This document shows, one piece after another, positions 24,040 through 32,148 of a stretch of DNA of 64,000 bases (the stretch's first letter is position 1; the number at the start of each line of letters is the position of its first letter). The translations under genes and the position numbers were made by a program. The stretch lies in NCBI GenBank assembly GCA_965216425.1, contig CBDCFV010000006.1, positions 1,240,001-1,304,000 on the forward strand, given 5' to 3'. The notes beneath the pieces were generated by a model. The model was not told the origin of the DNA, did no database searches, and saw nothing but the letters and a program-made list of their open reading frames with translations. The DNA comes from CBDCFV01 sp965216425 (GTDB taxonomy: Bacteria > Chloroflexota > Dehalococcoidia > Lucifugimonadales > UBA3495).

Positions 24040-24996
24040 ATGAGACAGGCGTCGGAAACGTCAGTGGCCTTGACTCCCTGGCAGATCAGAGCCGCCAAGC
24101 TTAGGTTGGGTTTGCGGGGGCTTCGCGAGGGGTGGGCTGTGTTCCTGGAAAGCCGCATCGGTGTGGTGGGGCTGGTGGTGATCGTTATCTTCGCCCTGAT
24201 GGCCATATCCCATCCGGTACTGATGGCCACAATCTGGGATGCCACCACTTATGACCCGGTAACTGGATACGCTTATGATGCGACAGAGCAACCGGCCCCG
24301 CCATCCTGGAAACACCCGTTGGGCACCGACCCCTTGGGGCGGGACATATTGAGTCAACTGCTGTCCAGCACGTCTTCAGAGTTCATCCTGGGACTTGTAG
24401 CCGCGACAGTAACCGTTTCCATAGCCACCACAGTAGGGGCCGTGGCAGCCTACTACCGGGGTATAGTGGACACTTTCTTCATGCGGTTGGCGGACTTGAT
24501 AGTCGCGCTTCCGGGCATATCGTTGCTCATCGTCCTTAGTGCGCTGCTTGAGTTGAACCTGTTCATTTTGGGTGCAATTATCGGGGTCCTGGGCGGGTTT
24601 GGCGGCGCCGCCATAGTCCTGAAGTCGCAGGCGTTGAGCGTCAGCGTCAAGCCCTACATCGAGGCCGCGCGGGTCGCGGGCGGGGGCCGGTTTCATATCA
24701 TCGTCGTGCATATCATTCCCAACCTTCTTCCCCTTTCTTTCCTCTACATGATGTTCACCGTTACCGGCGCAATCTTCTCAGAAGCGGTGTTGTCGTTCCT
24801 GGGGCTCCTTAATATCCGGATGAGCTGGGGCATCATGATTCATACCTCCAACACCGCCGGATACCTGACAGGGGGGACGAGTTACTGGTGGCTTATCGTC
24901 CCGGCGGGGGCGTCCATAACGTTGCTCTGCAGTACTTTCTACTTGGTGGGGCGGGCCTTGGATGAAGTGGCCAACCCAAGGCTGCGGCGCCAGTGA
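24040..24996 (+). CDS. ABC transporter permease, DppC/OppC type
   Basis: 318 residues. It has an N-terminal cytoplasmic stretch, a first helix (IGVVGLVVIVIFALMAI), a DppC-typical HPLGTDPLGRDILSQLL motif and the EAA loop EAARVAGGGRFHIIVVHIIPN, then LSFLGL. The start at 24040 follows a 118-nt gap with no other gene. The last 4 nt overlap the next ATPase gene (ATGA), which implies translational coupling. It partners with the permease at 22770. Confidence 0.93.
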   Translation: MRQASETSVALTPWQIRAAKLRLGLRGLREGWAVFLESRIGVVGLVVIVIFALMAISHPVLMATIWDATTYDPVTGYAYDATEQPAPPSWKHPLGTDPLGRDILSQLLSSTSSEFILGLVAATVTVSIATTVGAVAAYYRGIVDTFFMRLADLIVALPGISLLIVLSALLELNLFILGAIIGVLGGFGGAAIVLKSQALSVSVKPYIEAARVAGGGRFHIIVVHIIPNLLPLSFLYMMFTVTGAIFSEAVLSFLGLLNIRMSWGIMIHTSNTAGYLTGGTSYWWLIVPAGASITLLCSTFYLVGRALDEVANPRLRRQ

Positions 24997-25970
24997 TGAC
25001 CGGACAGATGACGGGACCGGTACTGCAGGTAGTCGACCTTTCCATGCACTACACCACCCGGCAGGGAGATGTGAAAGCCGTTGACCGGGTAAGCTTCAGC
25101 TTGGCGAAAGGCGAAGTCATCGGCTTGGTGGGAGAGTCGGGCTGCGGCAAGACCTCGGTGGCAATTTCCTTGATGCGGCTTCTTCCCGATAACGCCCGCT
25201 TGGCCGGGGGGCAGGTGTTGTTAGGCGGCAACGACCTGCTTGCAATGGATGAAGACCAGATCAGGGAGTACCGGTGGCGGCGTATTTCCATGGTGTTCCA
25301 AGCCGCAATGAATGCGTTGGACCCGGTCTACCGCGTCGGCGATCAGATAGTGGAAGCCATCGAGACGCACTACCCCAACGTGTCCAACGCTGAGGCGCGG
25401 GATACCGTGTCCCGTTTGTTCGGTCTAGTCGGGCTGGACGCCCAGTTAGCCGCCCGGTACCCTCACGAATTCAGCGGCGGTATGCGACAGCGGGCCGTGA
25501 TAGCAATGGCCTTGGCCTGCCAACCCGACGTCATGGTTGCCGATGAACCGACTACGGCGCTGGACGTGATAGTACAGGACCGTATCTTGAGGCAACTGAA
25601 GGAAATCCAGCGGGAATTGGACATGAGCATGGTCTACATCACCCATGACATCGCCGTCGTTGCCGAGGTGTCCGACCGTATCGGGGTAATGTACGCCGGC
25701 AGGTTGGTGGAGTTGGGAGATACAGCCAAGGTGTTCAGCGACCCCATCCATCCTTACACCGCCGCCCTGTTGTCGGTGTTTCCGAGCATCCACGGAGAGA
25801 AGCATGAGTTGGTGACCTTGGGCGGAGACTTGCCCAACCTTATAGACCCGCCGCAAGGGTGCCGGTTCCATCCGCGCTGCCCCCACGCCACCGAGGTCTG
25901 CCGGCGCGAGGAGCCGCCCATTGTGGACCGCGACGGCCATTGGGCCGCTTGCTGGAACCCGCTGGGGTAG
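24993..25970 (+). CDS. ABC transporter ATPase, DppD/OppD type
   Basis: 325 residues. Walker A is GLVGESGCGKTSVAIS (about residues 45-60), the Q-loop lies in FQAAMNALDPVYRVG, the signature is FSGGMRQRAVIAMAL, Walker B is PDVMVADEPTTALD and the H-loop His is in VYITHDIAV. The C-terminal oligopeptide extension (oligo_HPY) is present with CRFHPRCPHATEVC, whose cysteines may bind an Fe-S cluster or metal, as in other Dpp/Opp ATPases. It energises uptake with the DppF-type partner. Confidence 0.95.
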   Translation: MMTGQMTGPVLQVVDLSMHYTTRQGDVKAVDRVSFSLAKGEVIGLVGESGCGKTSVAISLMRLLPDNARLAGGQVLLGGNDLLAMDEDQIREYRWRRISMVFQAAMNALDPVYRVGDQIVEAIETHYPNVSNAEARDTVSRLFGLVGLDAQLAARYPHEFSGGMRQRAVIAMALACQPDVMVADEPTTALDVIVQDRILRQLKEIQRELDMSMVYITHDIAVVAEVSDRIGVMYAGRLVELGDTAKVFSDPIHPYTAALLSVFPSIHGEKHELVTLGGDLPNLIDPPQGCRFHPRCPHATEVCRREEPPIVDRDGHWAACWNPLG

Positions 25971-25991
25971 CAAAGGAGAAACGGCGTCGTT

Positions 25992-27029
25992 TTGCAAGAA
26001 ACCCCGTTGAATTCGTCCGAGCCACTGGTTCAAGTCCAAGGCTTGACCAAGCTCTTTCCCGTCTCCAGAAGCCTCTTTCGCGGGCCGCGGGCTTTCATTC
26101 ATGCTGTGGACGACGTGTCTTTCGACTTGCAAGAGGGCGAACGGTTTGGCTTGGTGGGCGAATCGGGATGCGGCAAGACGACTATCGGCAAATTGTTGGT
26201 GAAGCTCCAGGAACCCACTCAAGGCAGTATCACCTTCCGGGACGCTGACGGTTCCCTTTCCGCCGGCAAAGGCGACAGCGGGTACGCTGACATAAGGGGG
26301 ACCAAGGGCGGTCAGTTGAAGGCTTTCCGGCGCAAGGTGCAGATGATTTTCCAGGACCCCTACGAGTCGATGAACCCCCGCCGGACCATCTTCGACACAG
26401 TGGCCGAGCCATTGGTGGTGCAGGGAATCGGCAACTCGCTGGAACAGTTGGACCGGGTTGCCAACCTGCTGGAGTTGGTTGGGCTGACCCCGCCCGAGAC
26501 CATGATGTTCCGCTACCCCCACGAGTTATCCGGGGGGCAGCGGCAACGGGTGGCCATAGCCCGTGCGCTGGTGGTTGAGCCGGGGTTCGTGGTGGCGGAC
26601 GAACCTACATCCATGCTCGACGTTTCCATCAGCACCGGAATCATGCGGCTGATGCTGGACTTGGCGGATCGGTTGGGAGTGACCTACCTGTACATCACCC
26701 ATGACCTGGCCGTGGCCAGGTACATGTGCCACCGCATAGCCGTGATGTACTTGGGCAAGATTGTCGAAGTTGCCGAAACGGAGGAGTTGCTTGCCAATCC
26801 GCTCCACCCCTACACCAGGGCCCTGCTTTCGGCTGTGCCCGTGCCGAATCCGGGGTTCCGCCGGGAACCGGTAAACATACTGGGCGACGTAGCGACGCCG
26901 ATTAACCCCCAACCGAAGTGCCGTTTTCACGACCGCTGCCCCATTGCGGCCGAAGTGTGTTACGACAGTCCCCACCCCCCGCTGGAAGACCGGGGAGGCG
27001 GGCATTTTGTAGCTTGCTATCGAGTGTAA
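25992..27029 (+). CDS. ABC transporter ATPase, DppF/OppF type
   Basis: 345 residues from a TTG codon at 25992, preceded by AAAGGAGAAACG (spacing a little long). Walker A GLVGESGCGKTTIGKLL, Q-loop FQDPYESMNPRRTI, signature LSGGQRQRVAIARAL, Walker B PGFVVADEPTSMLD and H-loop YITHDLAVARYM are all intact. The C-terminal CRFHDRCPIAAEVC extension matches the partner ATPase. It completes a five-gene importer (binding protein, two permeases, two ATPases). The next gene, a DUF1501 protein, follows 80 nt later in the same direction. Confidence 0.94.
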   Translation: MQETPLNSSEPLVQVQGLTKLFPVSRSLFRGPRAFIHAVDDVSFDLQEGERFGLVGESGCGKTTIGKLLVKLQEPTQGSITFRDADGSLSAGKGDSGYADIRGTKGGQLKAFRRKVQMIFQDPYESMNPRRTIFDTVAEPLVVQGIGNSLEQLDRVANLLELVGLTPPETMMFRYPHELSGGQRQRVAIARALVVEPGFVVADEPTSMLDVSISTGIMRLMLDLADRLGVTYLYITHDLAVARYMCHRIAVMYLGKIVEVAETEELLANPLHPYTRALLSAVPVPNPGFRREPVNILGDVATPINPQPKCRFHDRCPIAAEVCYDSPHPPLEDRGGGHFVACYRV

Positions 27030-27108
27030 TACGGACGTGGGGGGCTCGCGTTGACGATGATGGGACACGCTGGTACAGTATCATCAGCGCAAGCAAGGAG
27101 TGCATGCA

Positions 27109-28236
27109 ATGACGACTACTAGGAAAGACCCCGTGTTGGTGGTGGTGCAACTTACGGGCGCCAATGACGCCATGAACACCGTGATACCCTACGGTGACCC
27201 GCTGTACTACGACAACCGGCCCACCGTCGGCATTCCTCAAGACCAAGTGCTCCCGATCGACGATCACTTCGGCTTTAACCCGGCGATCACAGAGATTAAA
27301 GAATTGTACGACCAAGGCAAGATTGCGGTCATCAACGGGATAGGCTATCCCAGGCCCAACCGGTCTCACTTTCGCTCAATGGATATCTGGCACACATGCG
27401 AGCCGGACAAGATTGCTCACGAGGGCTGGCTGGGCCGCGTTATCCGAGACTTGGACCCCCATGCCGAGAACGTACTGACCGGTGTGAACTTTGGCCGGGG
27501 GCTCCCACGGGCCCTCGCGTTGACCGGTGTTCCCGTTGCGTCGGTGGCTGTGCTGGAGACCTACGGTGTGCTTACCGGAATCGCCGACCAGCAGCACCGC
27601 TCCGAGGCGCTGGACGTTTTCGCCCGGATGTACGCCCCGGTGACCGGCACGGGCGCGGTGATGGACTACATGGGGCGCACGGGCCTCGACGCCCTGAAAG
27701 GGGCCGACGTGCTTAAAACTGCGCCCGGCAAGTACAATTCCTCCGTGGAGTACGCCGACAATCCCATCGCCCAGAACCTGAAGGGCATCGCACAAGTAAT
27801 GTTTGCCGACCTGGGCACCCGCATCTTTTACACTCAGCACGGCAACTATGACACCCACGCCAATGAAGTCCCTACCCATCCGAGGTTGGTAGGGGAATTG
27901 TCCCGGGGCATCGCAGACTTCCAAGCCGACCTCCAGGAACACGGCGTAGCAGACAATGTATTGATGTTGGTGTTCACCGAGTTTGGCAGAAGGGTCAAGG
28001 ACAACGGCTCCGGTACCGATCACGGTTCCGGCGGCGTAGCTTTCATGATTGGCGACCCCGTCAAGGGCGGTATGTACGGCGAATACCCGTCGTTGAAAGA
28101 TGAAGACCTGCTGGAAGGCGACCTGCACTTCAACTACGACTTCCGCGGAGCCTACAGTTCCATTGTGGATGGCTGGCTAGGCTTGGACCCCGTCCCCATT
28201 GTGGGAGGCAAGTTCGAGCAGTTGAATTTCCTATAG
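27109..28236 (+). CDS. DUF1501 family protein, second copy
   Basis: 375 residues; the start at 27109 (MTTTRKDPVLVVV) matches the paralogue at 4331 and has AAGGAG 8 nt upstream. All DUF1501 hallmarks seen in the first copy recur: QLTGANDAMNTVIPYGDP, NRSHFRSMDIWHTCEP, QHGNYDTHANEV and FTEFGRRVKDNGSGTDHGSG. Unlike the first copy there is no adjacent DUF1800 gene. It follows the ABC importer operon and ends in a strong GC hairpin. Confidence 0.92.
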   Translation: MTTTRKDPVLVVVQLTGANDAMNTVIPYGDPLYYDNRPTVGIPQDQVLPIDDHFGFNPAITEIKELYDQGKIAVINGIGYPRPNRSHFRSMDIWHTCEPDKIAHEGWLGRVIRDLDPHAENVLTGVNFGRGLPRALALTGVPVASVAVLETYGVLTGIADQQHRSEALDVFARMYAPVTGTGAVMDYMGRTGLDALKGADVLKTAPGKYNSSVEYADNPIAQNLKGIAQVMFADLGTRIFYTQHGNYDTHANEVPTHPRLVGELSRGIADFQADLQEHGVADNVLMLVFTEFGRRVKDNGSGTDHGSGGVAFMIGDPVKGGMYGEYPSLKDEDLLEGDLHFNYDFRGAYSSIVDGWLGLDPVPIVGGKFEQLNFL

Positions 28237-28260
28237 CGGACGGCCGGTTGGCCGTCCGCT
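28235..28260 (+). terminator. strong hairpin after the second DUF1501 gene
   Basis: AGCGGACGGCC and GGCCGTCCGCT pair perfectly (11 bp) around GGTT, overlapping the stop codon. There is no T run, so it may act with Rho or as an mRNA 3' stabiliser. Confidence 0.5.
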
Positions 28261-28321
28261 CACCTGCACCCTCGTTCGCCCCTTCAGTCGAGTATTGTCC
28301 CAACAATAGGAGACCAAACGT

Positions 28322-28783
28322 TTGACTGCCCACCCGGAAACAGACCCGTTGTCGGCTTGGTACTCGATCGAGATATGGGGCAAACGGATTGACGATGACG
28401 ACCTGTTGTTCGAGGTTATGAGCCTACAGGTCTTCCAAGCCGGGCTTACTTGGCGGATGGTGCTGCAACGCCGCGACGCTTTCAGGCGGGCGTTCCGGGG
28501 TTGGCAAATTGGCGAGGTTGCGGACTTGGGCCCGGACGATATAGATGAAATGGTATTGGACCCCGCCATCATCCGCAACCGGAAGAAAATTGAGGCTTGC
28601 ATCTCCAACGCCCGCGTCATTCAAGACCTCCAACGAGAGCACGGCTCTTTCTGCCATTGGTACTACAATCTACCGGGCGACGACTTGGCGACGCTTCAAA
28701 AGACCCTGCGGCAGACCTTCAAGTTCATAGGACCCGAGATTGCCAGGATGTGGCTGATGGCATCCGGGCGCATTACCGGTTGA
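28322..28783 (+). CDS. DNA-3-methyladenine glycosylase I (Tag)-like protein lacking key residues
   Basis: 153 residues from TTG at 28322, with AGGAG upstream. The core is Tag-like: LFEVMSLQVFQAGLTWRMVLQRRDAFRRAF, IIRNRKKIEACISNARVI and LRQTFKFIGPEIARMWLMA. E. coli Tag is 187 residues, with four zinc ligands (Cys4, His17, His175, Cys179) and catalytic Glu38. Here the N-terminal Cys and His pair and the C-terminal His/Cys pair are absent, and the position aligned with Glu38 is Gln (SLQVFQ). The protein may therefore be a zinc-free variant or a non-catalytic DNA-binding relative. It is not obviously truncated by mutation, since the frame is clean and well started. Confidence 0.75.
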   Translation: MTAHPETDPLSAWYSIEIWGKRIDDDDLLFEVMSLQVFQAGLTWRMVLQRRDAFRRAFRGWQIGEVADLGPDDIDEMVLDPAIIRNRKKIEACISNARVIQDLQREHGSFCHWYYNLPGDDLATLQKTLRQTFKFIGPEIARMWLMASGRITG

Positions 28784-28925
28784 CCACTCCCAATGATTTT
28801 CGCGGACACCCACACTTACAAACCGAAACCCATGCTGACAAACGGGAATCTTCTCACCGTAGTCGCACACCCAAACGTCATACTCGCGAAGGCGGGTATC
28901 CACGCTAAAGAACGGAGATAGTTTC

Positions 28926-30026
28926 ATGGTAGTTGCAGCGGACACTGTTCAAATGGACCAACAGGCCTTGGGACGTGTGGAAGCGTTGTTCCACGAGCAA
29001 ATCCAACGAGGGGTGCACCCCGGGGCATCGTTGGCAGTGTACCGCCACGGCAAACCGGTGCTGGACCTGTTCGGGGGCATGGCCAATACCGATGCAGGCC
29101 ACCCCGTGACCAGCGACACCATGTTCGTTTTGTACTCCTCCACCAAGCCTTTGACGGCGGCTTGCGTCTACCTCTTGTGGGAGCGGGGCAAGCTCGATTG
29201 GGACGACCGGGTGGCCGACTATTGGCCGGGCTTCGCTCAAAACGGCAAGGAAGACGTCACCATAGGGCACGTGCTAACCCATCAGGGAGGCTTTCCAGAG
29301 ACTCCGGCTGAGTTGACTTGGGACAAGTGGGGTAATTGGGAGAGGGTGGTAGAGGTACTTGAAAAAATCAGGCCCGACTATGCTCCCGGCAAAGTCCTGG
29401 CTTACCATCCCCGCAATTACGGCTGGGTATTGGCGGAAGTGGTCCAACGCATAGACGGGCGACCCTTCTCCCAGTTCCTTCGCGACGAAATCACCGGCCC
29501 GTTGGAAATGAACGATACCTTCGTCGGCCTGCCGGCGGACTTGGAGAGCAGGGTTTCCAAGATTCATGCGATGGAAGACTGCGACCGCCCGTCCCAAGTG
29601 TCCACCTACAATATCCCGGAGGTCCACTTGGCGGTGCAACCGGCAGGCGGCGGCATTGCCACGGCGCGGGACCTGGCAAAGTTCTTCGCCATGATGCAAG
29701 GCGGCGGCGCGCTGGACGGCGTCCGCATCTTTGCCCCGGAGACCGTGGCGGAGGCGACGAAGCTACAGGTGGAAGGGATGGACGTAACCAACGAACGCTA
29801 CACCCGGCGTTCGCTGGGACTGTCTTTGGGAGACCCGCGCATGGGGACATCGGCGACGGAGGCCGTTCGTACCTTTGGCCACGGCGGCGCAGGAACGTCG
29901 GTTGGATGGGCCGACCACGATTCGGGTGTTGCAATGGCCTTTATTACCAACGGGTTCCGGGACGACATGTCCAACTACCCACGGCTGGCCGCCATGTCTC
30001 AAGCTGTGAGGGATGCTTGTCTTTAG
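28926..30026 (+). CDS. serine hydrolase, class C beta-lactamase/esterase family
   Basis: 366 residues. The SxxK catalytic motif is SSTK at about residue 74 (FVLYSSTKPLTAAC), with a Tyr/Asn element in AYHPRNYGWVLAEVV and HGG in TFGHGGAGTSVGWADH. There is no signal peptide, so it is probably cytoplasmic. This is typical of the widespread EstB-like/EstA-like esterases rather than true beta-lactamases. Substrates could be small esters or D-amino-acid amides. Preceded by AACGGAGA at the start. A single gene, convergent with the exonuclease at 30073. Confidence 0.88.
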   Translation: MVVAADTVQMDQQALGRVEALFHEQIQRGVHPGASLAVYRHGKPVLDLFGGMANTDAGHPVTSDTMFVLYSSTKPLTAACVYLLWERGKLDWDDRVADYWPGFAQNGKEDVTIGHVLTHQGGFPETPAELTWDKWGNWERVVEVLEKIRPDYAPGKVLAYHPRNYGWVLAEVVQRIDGRPFSQFLRDEITGPLEMNDTFVGLPADLESRVSKIHAMEDCDRPSQVSTYNIPEVHLAVQPAGGGIATARDLAKFFAMMQGGGALDGVRIFAPETVAEATKLQVEGMDVTNERYTRRSLGLSLGDPRMGTSATEAVRTFGHGGAGTSVGWADHDSGVAMAFITNGFRDDMSNYPRLAAMSQAVRDACL

Positions 30027-30072
30027 GTTAACTGCACCGGGGCCCTCATCGTTTCCTTAAAGAATGGGACCA

Positions 30073-30954
30073 TCAGGTGCTGTCTGCCCACCTCACGGGA
30101 GCGCCGGCCAATCCGCTGAACCCCAGTTCATGGCAAAAGGCTTGGTACTTTTCCTTGGGCACGCCTTGCCATTCAAGGTCTTCCAAGGTTTCGGGGAGCG
30201 GGACGTCCAGCCGCAGTGTCGCCAGAAGTTTATACAACTTTGCGTCGTCCAAGCGCTCAGACAGGCTTGCCGACGCGGCAGGCGCTCCTCTCGGACGGAC
30301 TTCCCATTGGGATGAGTCAGTGGGAATGCTTTCAATGTGCCGGTAGTGGGCCAATACCTGTGCCGCGGTTTTCGCGCCCCACCGGGGGATGCCAGGGATA
30401 CCGTCGGCGGAATCCCCCACTAAAGCGAGGTAGTCCGGGATGGACTCGGGGTACACGCCGAATTTTTCCAAGACTCCGGCTTCGTCAAGGATGATCTTTC
30501 TTCTGCGGTCCAGGGTGACAACTCTGCTGCCCTGCACCATTTGCGTCAGGTCCTTGTCCGGCGAGCAAATGACAACCTGGTCCACTTCGGGAGAGTCTGC
30601 CCAGATGTGCGCTGCGGTAGCGATGACGTCGTCGGCCTCGAACTCCACCATGGGCCAGACGACGATTCCAAGCGCAGTCATGGCTTGTTCCGCCAAGGTG
30701 AACTGGTCCATCAGGTCCTCGGGCACCCCGTCGCCGGTCTTGTACCCGGCGAAAAGCCGGTTTCGAAAAGACTCGACAACGTGGTCGAAGGCGCAAGCAA
30801 CGTGGGATACGCCGTCCTCCCGGAGCAACACCAGCATCGTCTGTACCAAGCCGCGGACTGCGCCCGCCGGACGGCCATCCGGAGCCGTGGCTGGAGGTTG
30901 AGCGAAGTAAGCCCTGAAAAGCTCGTAGGTGCCGTCGACCAGATGTATCTTCAT
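30073..30954 (-). CDS. 5'-3' exonuclease (PolA N-terminal-type / FEN-like)
   Basis: 293 residues; the start at 30954 (MKIHLVDGTYELFRAYF) fits the family, with a longer upstream extension to 30981 also possible. Acidic catalytic residues are in IHLVDGT, ACAFDH, VEFEADDVIATAA, VVICSPDKDLTQMV and VGDSADGIPGIPRWGAKTA, the last being the helix-hairpin-helix H3TH motif. Acts on 5' flaps or RNA primers using Mg2+. The C-terminal half has no polymerase domain, so it is a stand-alone nuclease like Xni/ExoIX. It is divergent from the SelW-like gene at 31168. Confidence 0.85.
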   Translation of the reverse strand: MKIHLVDGTYELFRAYFAQPPATAPDGRPAGAVRGLVQTMLVLLREDGVSHVACAFDHVVESFRNRLFAGYKTGDGVPEDLMDQFTLAEQAMTALGIVVWPMVEFEADDVIATAAHIWADSPEVDQVVICSPDKDLTQMVQGSRVVTLDRRRKIILDEAGVLEKFGVYPESIPDYLALVGDSADGIPGIPRWGAKTAAQVLAHYRHIESIPTDSSQWEVRPRGAPAASASLSERLDDAKLYKLLATLRLDVPLPETLEDLEWQGVPKEKYQAFCHELGFSGLAGAPVRWADST

Positions 30955-31102
30955 AATTGTCAGCCTGCAGTCGGTGTTCAATCGTAACGCGTAAAGTAGT
31001 CTGGGGGAGGCAGCCTGTCAACAACCCGTATTATGAAAGACGGAGCGGCAGTTCAACAACGATTTATTTCCACGGGATGAGCGGTTTTCGGCGCTGGTCA
31101 AC

Positions 31103-31130
31103 TTTACACTTCGTGAATTTCTGGTACACT
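31103..31130 (+). promoter_or_regulatory. candidate promoter of the SelW-like gene
   Basis: TTTACA (31103-31108), a 16-bp spacer and TACACT (31125-31130), 38 bp before the ATG. Confidence 0.5.
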
Positions 31131-31167
31131 AGGCCTGACTCAATTTTAGGTTCAAGGAGTTTCATCA

Positions 31168-31449
31168 ATGGAAGGGAAAGTCCAGATAGAGATCACTTAC
31201 TGCGTTAGTTGACAACACCTCGCTACCGCCACGTGGATGGCGAACGAGTTTTTCCGTCACTACGGCCCGGATGCTGCCATAACCATCTCGCCCAGGGGAC
31301 AAGGGATCATGGAAGTCTTTGTGGACGGCGAGAGAATTTTCGACAAGACCGCTGAAGGCATGTACCCCGACCTGAAGAGGGTCCGGGAGATGCGAGTGGT
31401 CATCGACGAGAGACTGGCCAACGCCATAGCGGTGCCTGCCGACGACTAG
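31168..31449 (+). CDS. SelW/Rdx-family selenoprotein (CxxU redox motif)
   Basis: 93 residues when the TGA at 31210-31212 (codon 15) is read as selenocysteine. The ATG at 31168 has AAGGAG 8 nt upstream. The N-terminus VQIEITYCVSUQHLATATW gives the CxxU motif at the end of the first strand, exactly where Rdx/SelW/SelT/SelH proteins have CxxC or CxxU. The rest, MANEFFRHYGPDAAITISPR, IMEVFVDGERIFDKTAEGMY and PDLKRVREMRVVIDERL, follows the SelW fold (beta-alpha-beta-beta-beta-alpha). Such proteins are small thiol/selenol oxidoreductases of uncertain partner. Read conventionally, the gene would be missed or start at an internal ATG at 31237 without its active site. Confidence 0.85.
31220..31243 (+). 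promoter_or_regulatory. candidate bacterial SECIS element (selW-like)
   Basis: TCGCTACC (31220-31227) pairs with GG-A-TGGCGA (31235-31243, A31237 bulged), one G-U pair. The loop GCCACGT (31228-31234) begins with G, 16-22 nt after the TGA. It is the weakest of the four hairpins, but correctly placed. Confidence 0.55.
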
Positions 31450-31518
31450 TCCGCCGCTATAATAGAACGCCCGGTCAGGAATTGGTCTTGGCAAAAGCGT
31501 TCCAACACAGGCTTAGAA

Positions 31519-31549
31519 ACACGGCCTCTCCGTTACAGGAGGGGCTGTA
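31519..31549 (-). terminator. possible terminator of the pdxS-tmk operon
   Basis: On the minus strand GCCCCTCC and GGAGAGGC form an 8-bp stem overlapping the tmk stop, followed by CGTGTTTCT. The T tail is short. Confidence 0.4.
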
Positions 31550-32138
31550 CTATTGTCCACACCTCTTGGGCCAGCGTCCTGGGTGGCTGTGTCGCATCCA
31601 ACACCAGCCATTGCTGGGGGGCCTCCGCCACTTGGGCCAAGTATCCTTCTCGCACACGCCGATGGAACTCTACCGGAGCGGTGTCGAACACATCGCCGTT
31701 TCCGGCTTCTCTTCTCTTCAACGCCAACTCTACCGGCAAGTCCAGAAGTATGGTGAGATCAGGGGCCAAGTTGCCAACCGCCATTTGGTTCAATTGCCGG
31801 ATGACTTCCAAGTCCAAGCCTCTGCCGTACCCTTGGTAGGCCACGGTGGAAGCAGTATGCCGGTCGCAGACCACGGTCGTCCCGGCCTGCAGGCTGGGAA
31901 GGATGACCGTGCTCACGAGTTGAGACCTAGCGGCCTCGAAGAGGAGCAATTCACTCAAGGGAGTGAGGTCTTTATAGCTCTTCAGCCAGCGGCGAACTAC
32001 GTTGCCGCTAGGGGTGCCACCCGGTTCCCGGGTTGAAACAGCCGGATAACCCTCGCGCCGCAACCGCCGCAGCAAGTAGCGAGATTGGGTGCTCTTACCC
32101 GATCCGTCGCCACCCTCGAAGACGATCAAGGCTGCCAT
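31533..32138 (-). CDS. tmk: thymidylate kinase
   Basis: 201 residues. The P-loop is GGDGSGKS (residues 9-16). The DRH motif for dTMP binding is in VVCDRHTASTVAYQGYGRGL, and the REPGGT segment lies at about residue 38. The lid region shows LALKRREAGNGD. Catalyses dTMP + ATP to dTDP + ADP in dTTP synthesis. It starts 10 nt after the stop of the R3H ATPase gene, so it is probably the last gene of the minus-strand operon. Confidence 0.94.
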   Translation of the reverse strand: MAALIVFEGGDGSGKSTQSRYLLRRLRREGYPAVSTREPGGTPSGNVVRRWLKSYKDLTPLSELLLFEAARSQLVSTVILPSLQAGTTVVCDRHTASTVAYQGYGRGLDLEVIRQLNQMAVGNLAPDLTILLDLPVELALKRREAGNGDVFDTAPVEFHRRVREGYLAQVAEAPQQWLVLDATQPPRTLAQEVWTIVQPLL

Positions 32139-32148
32139 TACACAATTA

